Below, piece after piece: positions 8,960 through 16,511 of a stretch of DNA of 64,000 nt. How positions within the stretch are numbered: the stretch's first letter is position 1; the number at the start of each line of letters is the position of its first letter. This DNA is from Metabacillus halosaccharovorans. Its GTDB lineage: Bacteria > Bacillota > Bacilli > Bacillales > Bacillaceae. Location: the NCBI RefSeq assembly GCF_002019635.1, contig NZ_KV917371.1, forward strand, positions 2,911,154-2,975,153. Reading direction: 5' to 3'. The position numbers were made by a program, and so were the translations under genes. The notes under the pieces are model-generated. The model did no database searches. It was given only the letters and a program-made list of their open reading frames with translations, and was not told where the DNA came from.

Positions 8960-10162
8960 ATGAGCCAAGAAAAGAAAGATCGCCAAATGCCACAGATGGA
9001 TCAAATGCAAGATATTGATTCCTTGGTCCAAATGTCGGAAATGCCCCAACCGCAAATGAATTATATGCAACAAGCGAATCAGATGCCGTATTATCAGATG
9101 CCTCAAATGTCTCAATATTACATGTCACAAATAAATCAGTATCCAGGGGGCAACGTGATGGGCCAATATCAAAAAAATCAAATGATGGGTCCGAAGAATC
9201 AAATGAAGCTGCAGCAGATCCAACAGCTGCAACAAGCGTTTGATGCAAACAAAGTGGAACACCCATATCCGATGTACCCTAACTATGGGAAAATAACTAA
9301 GTATGAGGAAATTCCGTTGAATTTACCGGAACAGCGCCAGCTCTTTCATCCAGGTGTAGAAGGGTTAATGGTGCCTCGGCCGATCATTGAAAACCCAAAT
9401 TATAAAGGCAGCGGAAAATTAAAAGGAAAGGTCGCGCTTATTACAGGTGGTGACAGCGGAATTGGGGCGGCGGTCGCAATTGCATTTGCCAAAGAAGGCG
9501 CGGACGTAGCCATCGCTTATTTAAATGAACATGAGGATGCAAACCGAACCAAAACGAGGATCGAACAACTCGGTCAGCGTTGTTTGTTAATGCCGGGTGA
9601 CTTGCGGGATAAACAGCAGTGTGTCGCAATCGTAGAGCAAACCATCCGGACGTTTGGCCGTCTGGATGTCCTCTGCAACCATGTAGGGATCCAGTTCCAG
9701 CAAAAGAGCCTAACGGACATTACGGACCAGCAATTCGATGATACATTTAAGGTGAATATCTATTCCCACTTCTATACAACCAGAGCAGCACTTCCATACA
9801 TGAAACCGGGAAGTTCAATCATTCAAACTTCTTCTGTAGTGACTTATGTTGGAGAAAAACAAATGATTGATTACACTGCAACAAAGGGGGCTAACGTAGG
9901 ATTCACGCGCGCTTTGTCGAAAAATGTGGTAAATAGAGGAATCCGGGTTAATGCAGTAGCACCTGGGCGAATTTGGACACCTCTTATCGCAGCTAGCTTC
10001 TCATCAGACCAGGTTGCCGTATATGGTGCCTTTAACCCGATGCAACGGGTTGCCCATCCATTTGAGCTTGCCCCAACATATGTGTATTTAGCTTCTGATG
10101 ATTCTCGTTTCGTTACAGGCCAAGTGCTCCATGTAGACGGTGGGGAATCTACTCATTCATAA
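8960..10162 (+). CDS. SDR oxidoreductase with Met/Gln-rich N-terminal extension
   Basis: The 400-aa protein has two parts. Residues 1-95 are low-complexity, made almost entirely of M, Q, P, Y and N. Residues 130-400 form a complete short-chain dehydrogenase like the general-stress GSP39/YdaD group: NAD(P) loop TGGDSGIG (162-169), CNHVG at 239-243 in place of NNAG, Ser 291/292, and the catalytic pair Y305/K309 (YTATK). The ATG follows AGGAGG. A sigma-K-like promoter upstream suggests mother-cell expression, and the extension resembles coat-protein composition, so a spore-coat-attached oxidoreductase is plausible. That role is inference; the fold is not in doubt. Confidence 0.85.
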   Translation: MSQEKKDRQMPQMDQMQDIDSLVQMSEMPQPQMNYMQQANQMPYYQMPQMSQYYMSQINQYPGGNVMGQYQKNQMMGPKNQMKLQQIQQLQQAFDANKVEHPYPMYPNYGKITKYEEIPLNLPEQRQLFHPGVEGLMVPRPIIENPNYKGSGKLKGKVALITGGDSGIGAAVAIAFAKEGADVAIAYLNEHEDANRTKTRIEQLGQRCLLMPGDLRDKQQCVAIVEQTIRTFGRLDVLCNHVGIQFQQKSLTDITDQQFDDTFKVNIYSHFYTTRAALPYMKPGSSIIQTSSVVTYVGEKQMIDYTATKGANVGFTRALSKNVVNRGIRVNAVAPGRIWTPLIAASFSSDQVAVYGAFNPMQRVAHPFELAPTYVYLASDDSRFVTGQVLHVDGGESTHS

Positions 10163-10616
10163 TCAGCTCTGCCATCACCAGCCAAGCCATGTGGAGTGCG
10201 TGGCCAAATTAATATTAAAATAGGTTGGATTAATAACCAATTTAAGATGTAGGTAAAAAATAAAATAGTGCAGGGTCCTATATTGTAAAAGAATCAGGCT
10301 CTTTTATTTTCAACCTGCACCTCAATTGATACTCTATAAAACTAATTGGATATAATAATATTCGTGAATTGTGTCAAATCAGCCAGTAGGGAATCGGTTG
10401 GGGGATCAGGTTAAGCATCCTATCTGTTAAATAGACGGATAGATGCCGCATTTCTAACCGGAAAACGTGGAAAATGGGATGGGGGAATTTTTCTTGCATA
10501 ATCGGAAAACTGTCCCTTATTTACTTCTGTTAGTTACTTAATAAGGATAAGACGCCCTATATAAAAGGGGTACCCAAGTGAATTTTTCATCATTAGGTAC
10601 CCCTTAATCTACAGGT
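10163..10616. other. Intergenic region with hairpins, no gene seen
   Basis: Contains GTGCAGG / CCTGCAC (10268-10320) enclosing AAAAGA / TCTTTT and a T-rich tail, a possible terminator for the SDR gene. A second strong hairpin, AAGGGGTACC / GGTACCCCTT (10565-10605), follows. No ORF with a ribosome binding site was found. Confidence 0.5.
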
Positions 10617-10773
10617 AAGAAAGTATAAAATTTTGTACTGAGTGTGGGTGTCTAGCTCCAGCGCCTAGCCCCTCGAGGTCATAAGCCACAAAGGAATTGA
10701 AGACAAAGAACGTCTTCTATTCCTTTGCGTCTTATGCTTGTCGGGGCTGATCAAGGCGCTTGCGCTTTTCTTA
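10617..10773 (+). repeat. Compound palindromic interspersed repeat, copy 1
   Basis: Nested perfect stems AGCGCC/GGCGCT, AGCCCC/GGGGCT, CATAAG/CTTATG, CAAAGGAAT/ATTCCTTTG and GAAGAC/GTCTTC around AAAGAAC, then TGCGCTTTTCTTA. A conserved leader TTTTGTACTGAGTGTGGGTG precedes it. It ends four bases before the stop codon of yfmM on the other strand. Confidence 0.9.
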
Positions 10774-10777
10774 TTAT

Positions 10778-12331
10778 TTAAAACACTTTTGTCGTCCAAT
10801 CCTCACAATTCCAAACTTCAGTCGCAATTTCACGATAGAATTCAGGTTCGTGGGAAACCATTAAGATACTTCCGCGATATGCCTTTAAAGCACGTTTTAA
10901 TTCTTCTTTTGCTTCAACATCCAAGTGATTGGTAGGTTCGTCTAGAATTAGTAAGTTCGTTTCTGTGTTTAGAATTTTACACAATCTAACTTTTGCTTTT
11001 TCGCCACCAGAGAGAACTTCGATTTTACTTTCAATATGTTTCGTCGTTAATCCGCATTTTGCAAGAGCAGCCCTGACTTCTGCCTGATTCATACTTGGGA
11101 ACTCGCTCCAAATCTCTTCAATACAAGTGTTGTAATTGGATTCTTTAACTTCTTGCTCAAAGTAACCGATGTATTGATGTTCACCACGTTCCACTTTACC
11201 CGAAATTGGATTAATCAACCCAAGAATACTTTTTAAAAGAGTAGACTTACCAATACCGTTTGCACCCACGAATGCAATTTTTTGTCCGCGTTCCATTTTC
11301 AAATTCAAAGGGCGGGAAAGTGGTTCGTTGTAACCAATAACAAGATCTTCAGCCGTGAAAATCCAACGGCTAGCTGCACGAGCTTCTTTGAAGTTAAACT
11401 CTGGTTTTGGCTTCTCTTTCCCCAATTCAATTATTTCCATTTTGTCGAGCTTCTTTTGACGGGACATCGCCATATTACGAGTCGCAACACTTGCTTTGTT
11501 ACGAGCAACGAAATCTTTCAAATCTGCTATTTCTTGTTGTTGTCGCTTGTAAGCCGACTCTAGCTGCTGCTTCTTCATTTCATAGATTTTTAAGAAGTTA
11601 TCATAGTCACCAACATAGCGATTCAATTCTTGGTTTTCCATATGATAAATCAAGTTAACAACATTGTTCAAGAATGGAATATCATGTGAAATCAAGATAA
11701 ATGCATTCTCATATTCCTGTAAATAGCGCTTCAACCATTCGATATGCTGTTCATCCAAATAGTTCGTTGGCTCGTCTAGTAATAGGATTTCAGGCTTTTC
11801 TAGCAAAAGCTTAGCTAGCAAAACTTTCGTACGTTGCCCACCGCTAAGATCATTTACATCCCGATCGAGTCCAACCGCGTCTAATCCTAGACCACGAGCA
11901 ACTTCCTCAACTTTTGAATTAATTTGATAGAAATCATTACTATCTAGAGTTTCTTGTAGCTCTCCAACTTCCGCAAGTAATGCATCGATATCAGCACCTT
12001 CATCACCCATTTTTGCGTAAAGTTCATTGATCTCTGATTCAGCATCAAAAAGATATTGAAAAGCAGAACTCAAAGCGTCACGCATCGTCGTACCTTTTTG
12101 AAGGACAGCATGCTGATCTAAATAACCAACACGAACTTTTCGTGACCACTCAACTTTCCCCTCGTCGGGTTGTAACTTCCCGGTAACAATATTCATGAAA
12201 GTAGACTTACCCTCACCATTTGCCCCAACTAGTCCTACGTGTTCTCCTTTTAAAAGTCGAAAAGACACATTATTAAAAATCGCACGATCACCGAAACCGT
12301 GACTTAAATCTTTTACGTTTAATACACTCAT
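10778..12331 (-). CDS. yfmM: ABC-F ATPase YfmM
   Basis: The 517-aa protein has two ABC domains with no membrane segments: Walker A GANGEGKST (36-44) and GANGIGKST (about 355), signatures LSGGQ and LSGGE, and two LLDEPTN/LILDEPTN Walker B boxes. Between them lies the basic P-site tRNA-interacting linker (YKRQQQEIADLKDFVARNK). ABC-F proteins act on the ribosome in translation quality control or antibiotic protection. The sequence matches B. subtilis YfmM closely. The ATG has AAGGAGTT upstream. In B. subtilis yfmM neighbours yfmL; here yfmL lies 25 kb away (36972), so the pair has been separated. No leader attenuator was recognised. Confidence 0.9.
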   Translation of the reverse strand: MSVLNVKDLSHGFGDRAIFNNVSFRLLKGEHVGLVGANGEGKSTFMNIVTGKLQPDEGKVEWSRKVRVGYLDQHAVLQKGTTMRDALSSAFQYLFDAESEINELYAKMGDEGADIDALLAEVGELQETLDSNDFYQINSKVEEVARGLGLDAVGLDRDVNDLSGGQRTKVLLAKLLLEKPEILLLDEPTNYLDEQHIEWLKRYLQEYENAFILISHDIPFLNNVVNLIYHMENQELNRYVGDYDNFLKIYEMKKQQLESAYKRQQQEIADLKDFVARNKASVATRNMAMSRQKKLDKMEIIELGKEKPKPEFNFKEARAASRWIFTAEDLVIGYNEPLSRPLNLKMERGQKIAFVGANGIGKSTLLKSILGLINPISGKVERGEHQYIGYFEQEVKESNYNTCIEEIWSEFPSMNQAEVRAALAKCGLTTKHIESKIEVLSGGEKAKVRLCKILNTETNLLILDEPTNHLDVEAKEELKRALKAYRGSILMVSHEPEFYREIATEVWNCEDWTTKVF

Positions 12332-12540
12332 TTTTCTAACTCCTTATCTAATGTCACATGTGGATATCTTACTAAATTTTGGCTGCTTTTTCTATCCTTA
12401 AGTTGCTTTTGTTGAAAATGCAATTCATTTTTAAGTCTAGCCCTTATTAATTAAATTAGTTTATTGAATTTATTTATTAATTGGGCGTTTAGCGATTGGG
12501 GAAAAGTCTATTATACAACCGATCTTGGAGGTAGGATACG

Positions 12541-12564
12541 AGTTATTTCCATATGGAAATAACT
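12541..12564. promoter_or_regulatory. Perfect 24-bp palindrome, candidate operator
   Basis: AGTTATTTCCAT and its exact reverse complement abut with no spacer, 18 nt before the ATG of the broken gene at 12583. It could be a dimeric repressor site. On RNA it would form a 10-bp hairpin without a T-run, so termination is unlikely. Confidence 0.45.
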
Positions 12565-12582
12565 ATACAAAAAAATAAGAGA

Positions 12583-12933
12583 ATGAAGGTGAAAATTCTA
12601 CAAAATACGTCGAATCAAATGGATTGTATTCTTCGGAATAACGGAATATTATGTTAATTTTATATTCCCTGGAGGTTGGGGAGGTATGTTTTTAATCGCA
12701 GGGCTAATTACTTCTATTGGATTACGTTTATATATTGGTAGTTATCATATAGTTGGAAAATTAGTAGAAGGAGAGTATTTTACGGGTTCGGAATGGGATG
12801 AAGAATACAAAACTTTACTTTTGGACTCGAGAAAGAGTTAATGTTTGTATATGACGAGTTTCCAGGACCAGTTTTGCAATTAGAATTTGAAGCTCTCATA
12901 CCGTGGGTATTAAATGAAAAGCCAGGGGACTAG
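12583..12933 (+). pseudogene. Frameshifted small membrane-protein gene
   Basis: Three overlapping frames join into one sensible protein of about 117 aa if two homopolymer indels are corrected: one A too many in the A-run at 12592-12595 and one T too few at 12819-12822. The joined product would begin MKVKFYKIRRIKWIVFFG, contain one or two membrane helices (FLIAGLITSIGLRLYI), then an acidic soluble tail (GSEWDEEYKTLL, ELMFVYDEFPGPVLQLEFEA). Codon pattern is protein-like throughout. The intact central fragment alone could be translated from ATG 12686 (51 aa) behind GGAGG. No family was recognised. True decay and sequencing error cannot be separated here. Confidence 0.55.
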
Positions 12934-12995
12934 GGAAGGATTGAAAAGGGTTTAATATTCCCTGAAGAAAAAATATACTTAAAAACACTACAGAA

Positions 12996-13020
12996 TCGAA
13001 GGCTTCACTTCGGTTTTTTT
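12996..13020 (+). terminator. Terminator after the broken gene
   Basis: CGAAG / CTTCG stem with loop GCTTCA, G, then seven T. Confidence 0.8.
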
Positions 13021-13359
13021 GTGGTTGGAAAAATTTATGTAAACATAGCAATATATATCAAAAAAATTATCATCCTTTTCTTTTTGTTCTCGTATTTGTA
13101 AGGAAGTTCATGGAATGAGTTACAGTCCCATTATTCTAAGAACAATTAGGTAAACAATATAAGCATTGATTCAGGTTGCCTTTTTATTAGATACATAAAA
13201 ATGGTGCTCGATAATTTGCTCACTAAGAGGAGAAGAGCGCCTTTTTAAAGCTCTTATTTTAGTTTATCTATGGCTAACCGATGAATCCTCAATTCGTCAT
13301 ATATATTTATTTTATTATGGGAATGCTACGGGTAATAGATGAAATAGGAGGACTTCATT
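13021..13359. other. Intergenic region, one terminator-like hairpin
   Basis: No gene with a ribosome binding site. GGTGCTC (13203-13209) pairs with GAGCGCC (13235-13241) and is followed by five T, which looks like the terminator of a lost gene or a leader attenuator for the DUF3231 gene. Confidence 0.4.
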
Positions 13360-14358
13360 TTGGGAAACAACCATGACCTGATAAAGTTAACTTCTGCGGA
13401 ATTATCCTATTTATGGGCAACTTATCTTGCTGATAGCATGGCTATTTGTGTACTAAAATATTTTCTCGAACATGTTGATGATGAAGATATTAAGTCACTT
13501 ACAGTCCATGCATTAAAGTTATCTGAAGAACATGTTAAGTTTATAAGAGAAATTTACTCAAAGGAAGAAATACAGATTCCACAAGGATTTACGGAAGATG
13601 ATGTGAATTTAAAAGCGAAACGTTTATTTTCTGATGTTTGGTATATAAGAAATATGGCCAAGGGTGGATTAGTTACTTACGGAAGAGTGCTGCAAAATAC
13701 ATATCGACAAGATGTTCGTTCATTTTTTTCCAAGTGTTTAACGGATACAATTGAACTTGATACAAATGCAGCTGTTCTTTTATTGGAAAAGGGGCTTCTA
13801 CAACGGCCTCCTGCTATTCCATATCCTGAAAAGCTTGAATTTGTACATAAACAATCGTTTATTTTAGAAGGGTTAGGGAGAAGGGAGGCACTAACAGGAA
13901 CAGAGGTTACGAATCTTTACGCAAATATACAGACCAATTATTTCGGAGTAGGTTTGGCGACCGCGTTTAGTCAGGTTGCTAAGTCTGATAAGGTACGTAA
14001 GTATTTTCTAAGGGGTAAAGAAATTTCATTGAAACATATTAAGGTTTTTGGCAGTTACTTGGAGATGGCTTCATTACCATTGCCGGCGTCTTTTGAACAA
14101 GAGATATCTGAATCACAGGAAGCACCTTTTTCTGATAAAATCATGATGTTTCACTTTAGTCTAATGATTTATGCAGGAATTGGAAATTTTGGCGTATCTA
14201 TTGCCGAAACTCAAAGAAGTGATTTAGTTGTAGATTATTCACGTTTAGTAGCTGAAGTTCTGAAGTTTTCGGAGGATGGGGTCAATATTATGATTGCAAA
14301 TGAATGGTTAGAACAACCGCCTTTATCAGCGAACCGCCGGGACTTATCAAAAGGGTAA
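13360..14358 (+). CDS. DUF3231-family protein
   Basis: The 332-aa all-helical protein belongs to the DUF3231 family, which consists of two tandem four-helix-bundle units related to spore coat protein F and ferritin-like folds. Unit one covers about residues 1-165 and unit two 175-332. Characteristic pieces are LTSAELSYLWATYLADS, EGLGRREALTGTEV and LEQPPLSANR. Start is TTG 13360, eight bases after GGAGG. A second member is encoded at 21870-22880. Proteins of this family are common in spore-formers and have no established function. No signal peptide is present. Confidence 0.8.
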   Translation: MGNNHDLIKLTSAELSYLWATYLADSMAICVLKYFLEHVDDEDIKSLTVHALKLSEEHVKFIREIYSKEEIQIPQGFTEDDVNLKAKRLFSDVWYIRNMAKGGLVTYGRVLQNTYRQDVRSFFSKCLTDTIELDTNAAVLLLEKGLLQRPPAIPYPEKLEFVHKQSFILEGLGRREALTGTEVTNLYANIQTNYFGVGLATAFSQVAKSDKVRKYFLRGKEISLKHIKVFGSYLEMASLPLPASFEQEISESQEAPFSDKIMMFHFSLMIYAGIGNFGVSIAETQRSDLVVDYSRLVAEVLKFSEDGVNIMIANEWLEQPPLSANRRDLSKG

Positions 14359-14423
14359 AAACAAATTAAACAATTATTTATGTTTAAATATGGTAATATT
14401 ATCTTGAAACCTTTACAACTTAT

Positions 14424-14512
14424 AAAGAGGCCATGTCCTCTTTATTTGGGAGGAGAAGGCAGAGAAATCTATTTTCTGCTTTCTTTGATAGGTTTTATTT
14501 TTTTATATAGGA
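14424..14512 (+). terminator. Two hairpins and T-rich tract ahead of the Gre-like gene
   Basis: AAAGAGG / CCTCTTT (14424-14443), then AAGGCAGA / TCTGCTTT (14456-14482), then GGTTTTATTTTTTT. The first is probably the terminator of the DUF3231 gene; the pair could also act as an attenuator. Confidence 0.45.
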
Positions 14513-14523
14513 GGAGTTTAACA

Positions 14524-14592
14524 ATGAACAATTTATTCAAAACATGCAAGAGACAAAATCCAAGTTTGGGGGTTATCTATTATGAACCATAA
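14524..14592 (+). CDS. Upstream ORF of 22 codons before the Gre-like gene
   Basis: A perfect AGGAGG seven bases before ATG 14524 opens a 22-codon frame (MNNLFKTCKRQNPSLGVIYY then EP) whose stop overlaps the next start by 11 nt. The downstream gene has only a weak GGGGG site. The arrangement suggests translational coupling or a leader peptide. The ORF extends in frame to 14380 but only this start has a binding site. No regulatory codon run was seen. Confidence 0.5.
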   Translation: MNNLFKTCKRQNPSLGVIYYEP

Positions 14593-15049
14593 CATCCCTC
14601 AGCACAGAGAACATTTAGTACAGCAAATGGTTTATATTGATGAGAATATAAAGGAGCTTACAAACCTTTACAATGCTTCCACTCCTGTGCAAGAACAATT
14701 AAAAAACTTTTTTCATTTATATTTGCTGGAATTGGAGGAGTTGCTAAGTGCCGGCCATAAGAGCAACCTAAATCCTTCGCTTCCGAAAGTGTATATCGGA
14801 ACAAGGGTTACGGTATTGTTTGATGATGAAAATGATACAGAAGATTTTGTCATCTGTTTCCCAGAGGAGTCAGATCCGGACTCTGGCTGTATTTCTTTTT
14901 TATCGCCGGTAGGAAGACAGCTCTTACTAAAGAAAATGGGTGAAAAGGTCATGCTCAAAGTTCCAACAGGTGAACTTCCTGTAGTGATCAAAGAAATAAC
15001 ATATATTGGACATCTTTTTGATGAACAACAAAACATGAAAGAGGTTTGA
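14582..15049 (+). CDS. GreA/GreB-type transcription factor domain protein
   Basis: The 155-aa protein has an N-terminal helical part (to about residue 62) and a C-terminal FKBP-like domain of the GreA/GreB/Rnk type: YIGTRVTVLFDDEND, FLSPVGRQLLLKKMGEKV and VVIKEI. Gre factors rescue backtracked RNA polymerase through an acidic coiled-coil tip; here the helical part is shorter than in GreA, so it may compete for the secondary channel rather than stimulate cleavage. It overlaps the upstream 22-codon ORF and ends before a strong terminator. No B. subtilis equivalent at this position is recalled. Confidence 0.75.
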   Translation: MNHNIPQHREHLVQQMVYIDENIKELTNLYNASTPVQEQLKNFFHLYLLELEELLSAGHKSNLNPSLPKVYIGTRVTVLFDDENDTEDFVICFPEESDPDSGCISFLSPVGRQLLLKKMGEKVMLKVPTGELPVVIKEITYIGHLFDEQQNMKEV

Positions 15050-15107
15050 TGGGAAACATTGAAAGCGTTTTAGTATAAAATAGAATCATAATTGAATAGA
15101 ATGATAG

Positions 15108-15174
15108 TAGTCCCGGTTTTTTTTTGCATTATGCCCGTAATAGTCGATACACAAGGAAATGCCGGGACTATTTT
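15108..15174 (+). terminator. Terminator of the Gre-like gene
   Basis: TAGTCCCGG / CCGGGACTA with a 45-nt loop that itself contains a T-run, followed by TTTT. Confidence 0.65.
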
Positions 15175-15266
15175 AAGAGAACTCAATTTTGGTGAAGTTT
15201 ATCCATCTAAGTGAAGGTTCGTGTTACAGTAATTTTACGATTCTGATAAATAAAAAGGAGGATACG

Positions 15267-15587
15267 ATGAAGAAGTTTTTTAGTAAACCATCAAAGGTAG
15301 CATTATTTTCCTTAATCGCTACAATTGTTGTAACCATTTTACTTTTATGTGTCTTGAGTATAGCGGGAGTAGAATCCAACGTTGTCCACCTGTTAGGTAA
15401 AGTAACTATCGGCATTTCCTTACCCTTTTTAATTTTGAATCCTTTAACAGGCCTTATCTATTCATTTTTTATCAACGGAAAAATCAAAATCGTGTATATA
15501 CTTCTGCATCTGGCATGTGTATGTACGATATCGGTATTCGCGTTTATATCTTTTATGTTTAGGTATTTTGTTCCTTTTGCTCCATAG
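15267..15587 (+). CDS. Small multi-pass membrane protein, unknown function
   Basis: A 106-aa protein with three hydrophobic helices (about residues 10-32, 42-63 and 74-98) and a basic N-terminus (MKKFFSKPSK). The ATG 15267 follows AAGGAGG; the frame is open back to 15189 without a site. It stands alone before the convergent MerR gene. No family is recognised. Confidence 0.7.
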   Translation: MKKFFSKPSKVALFSLIATIVVTILLLCVLSIAGVESNVVHLLGKVTIGISLPFLILNPLTGLIYSFFINGKIKIVYILLHLACVCTISVFAFISFMFRYFVPFAP

Positions 15588-15647
15588 AACTCAAATTATT
15601 CTATAGATGGATATTGTAAAGAAGGGAGGAAGAGTCACGTTTGAATA

Positions 15648-16355
15648 TCAATTCACTTTTTCTTTGAGCAATTCTATTAATTTATACAAATAATGTGCTC
15701 CTCGAAGCTGCTGCTCGATTTGATAGTCCATATATGCTAAGGAATCCATTGTAATTTTCCTTGCTTCGGAAAGACTGTGCTGGTTGATTTTTTCCAAGAC
15801 CTCTCTAACTGAGTCGAGTAAATAAACCGATGATTGAACGGTTTTAATAATTAATAAACGGTGAATATCTTCATGGTTATACATACGATATCCGTTTTCC
15901 GGGTCTCTAATAGGTTTAATCAATTCTTCTTTTTCCCAATGCCTAAGCGTTGAAGCGGGTACTTCTATTTCTTTTTCCACCTCGCCGATTGAATACCACT
16001 CTTTGTTTCTTTTATCCAAGAACCTCTGCATGTTTTCTGGTTTTAATATGTCTAATGCTTTGGTTGCTTGCTGCTTTCTTAGATATAAATCAGCTTGAAT
16101 TGCATTTACTTCCCATAAGGCTTCTGTGAAGTTGTTTTGTTGGATCATCGGCATGATTTTTCGAACCGTTTCCATCCCAAAACCATGATACATTGCTCGT
16201 ATACATAGGAAATATGCTTCATGTTCTTCAGTATAAACGCGATATCCATTTGGTTTTCGCACGGCTTTTGGAACGATACCCCATTCCTCATAATGTCGTA
16301 AGGCGCTTGTTCCAACATCCAATTTACGGGCAATATCTATTGGTTTTAGTTCCAT
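15648..16355 (-). CDS. MerR-family regulator with two HTH domains
   Basis: The 235-aa protein contains two MerR-type winged HTH domains: residues 4-70 (IDIARKLDVGTSALRHYEEW, GYRVYTEEHE) and 120-190 (YSIGEVEKEIEVPASTLRHW, GYRMYNHEDI). A helical linker of about 50 residues joins them and a helical tail follows. A usual MerR has one HTH and a dimerisation helix, so this one might bind as a monomer or to paired sites. Start is ATG 16355 after GGAGG; a TTG four codons upstream is less likely. It is divergent from the UvrA-like gene, with a palindrome between them. No Cys suited to metal or redox sensing stands out. Confidence 0.85.
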   Translation of the reverse strand: MELKPIDIARKLDVGTSALRHYEEWGIVPKAVRKPNGYRVYTEEHEAYFLCIRAMYHGFGMETVRKIMPMIQQNNFTEALWEVNAIQADLYLRKQQATKALDILKPENMQRFLDKRNKEWYSIGEVEKEIEVPASTLRHWEKEELIKPIRDPENGYRMYNHEDIHRLLIIKTVQSSVYLLDSVREVLEKINQHSLSEARKITMDSLAYMDYQIEQQLRGAHYLYKLIELLKEKVN

Positions 16356-16410
16356 ATGAACCTCCAAACTAAAGATTAAATTATAACATTAAAGTACCTC
16401 GACGAGTTTG

Positions 16411-16433
16411 ATTAGTATAAATGCCATACTAAT
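16411..16433. promoter_or_regulatory. Palindrome between merR-like and uvrA-like genes
   Basis: ATTAGTAT, 7-nt spacer AAATGCC, ATACTAAT. It lies in the divergent intergenic region and overlaps likely -10 elements, so it is the best candidate operator of the dual-HTH regulator. Confidence 0.5.
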
Positions 16434-16511
16434 AGTAACATGATGTGAAAAAGCTTGCACTTGCATAAATGTTGTATGCTTGAGTTAGAAGATGAAAAGG
16501 AGGAGTTAAAC

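Noticed and set aside
10778..12331. Plus-strand open frames within yfmM (for example 11282-11563)
   Set aside because: They overlap a well-supported ABC-F gene in antisense, with no binding sites and no protein family features.
14380..14523. Upstream half of the 70-aa frame before the Gre-like gene
   Set aside because: No ribosome binding site before 14380, and it crosses terminator-like hairpins. Only the 22-codon part has a start signal.
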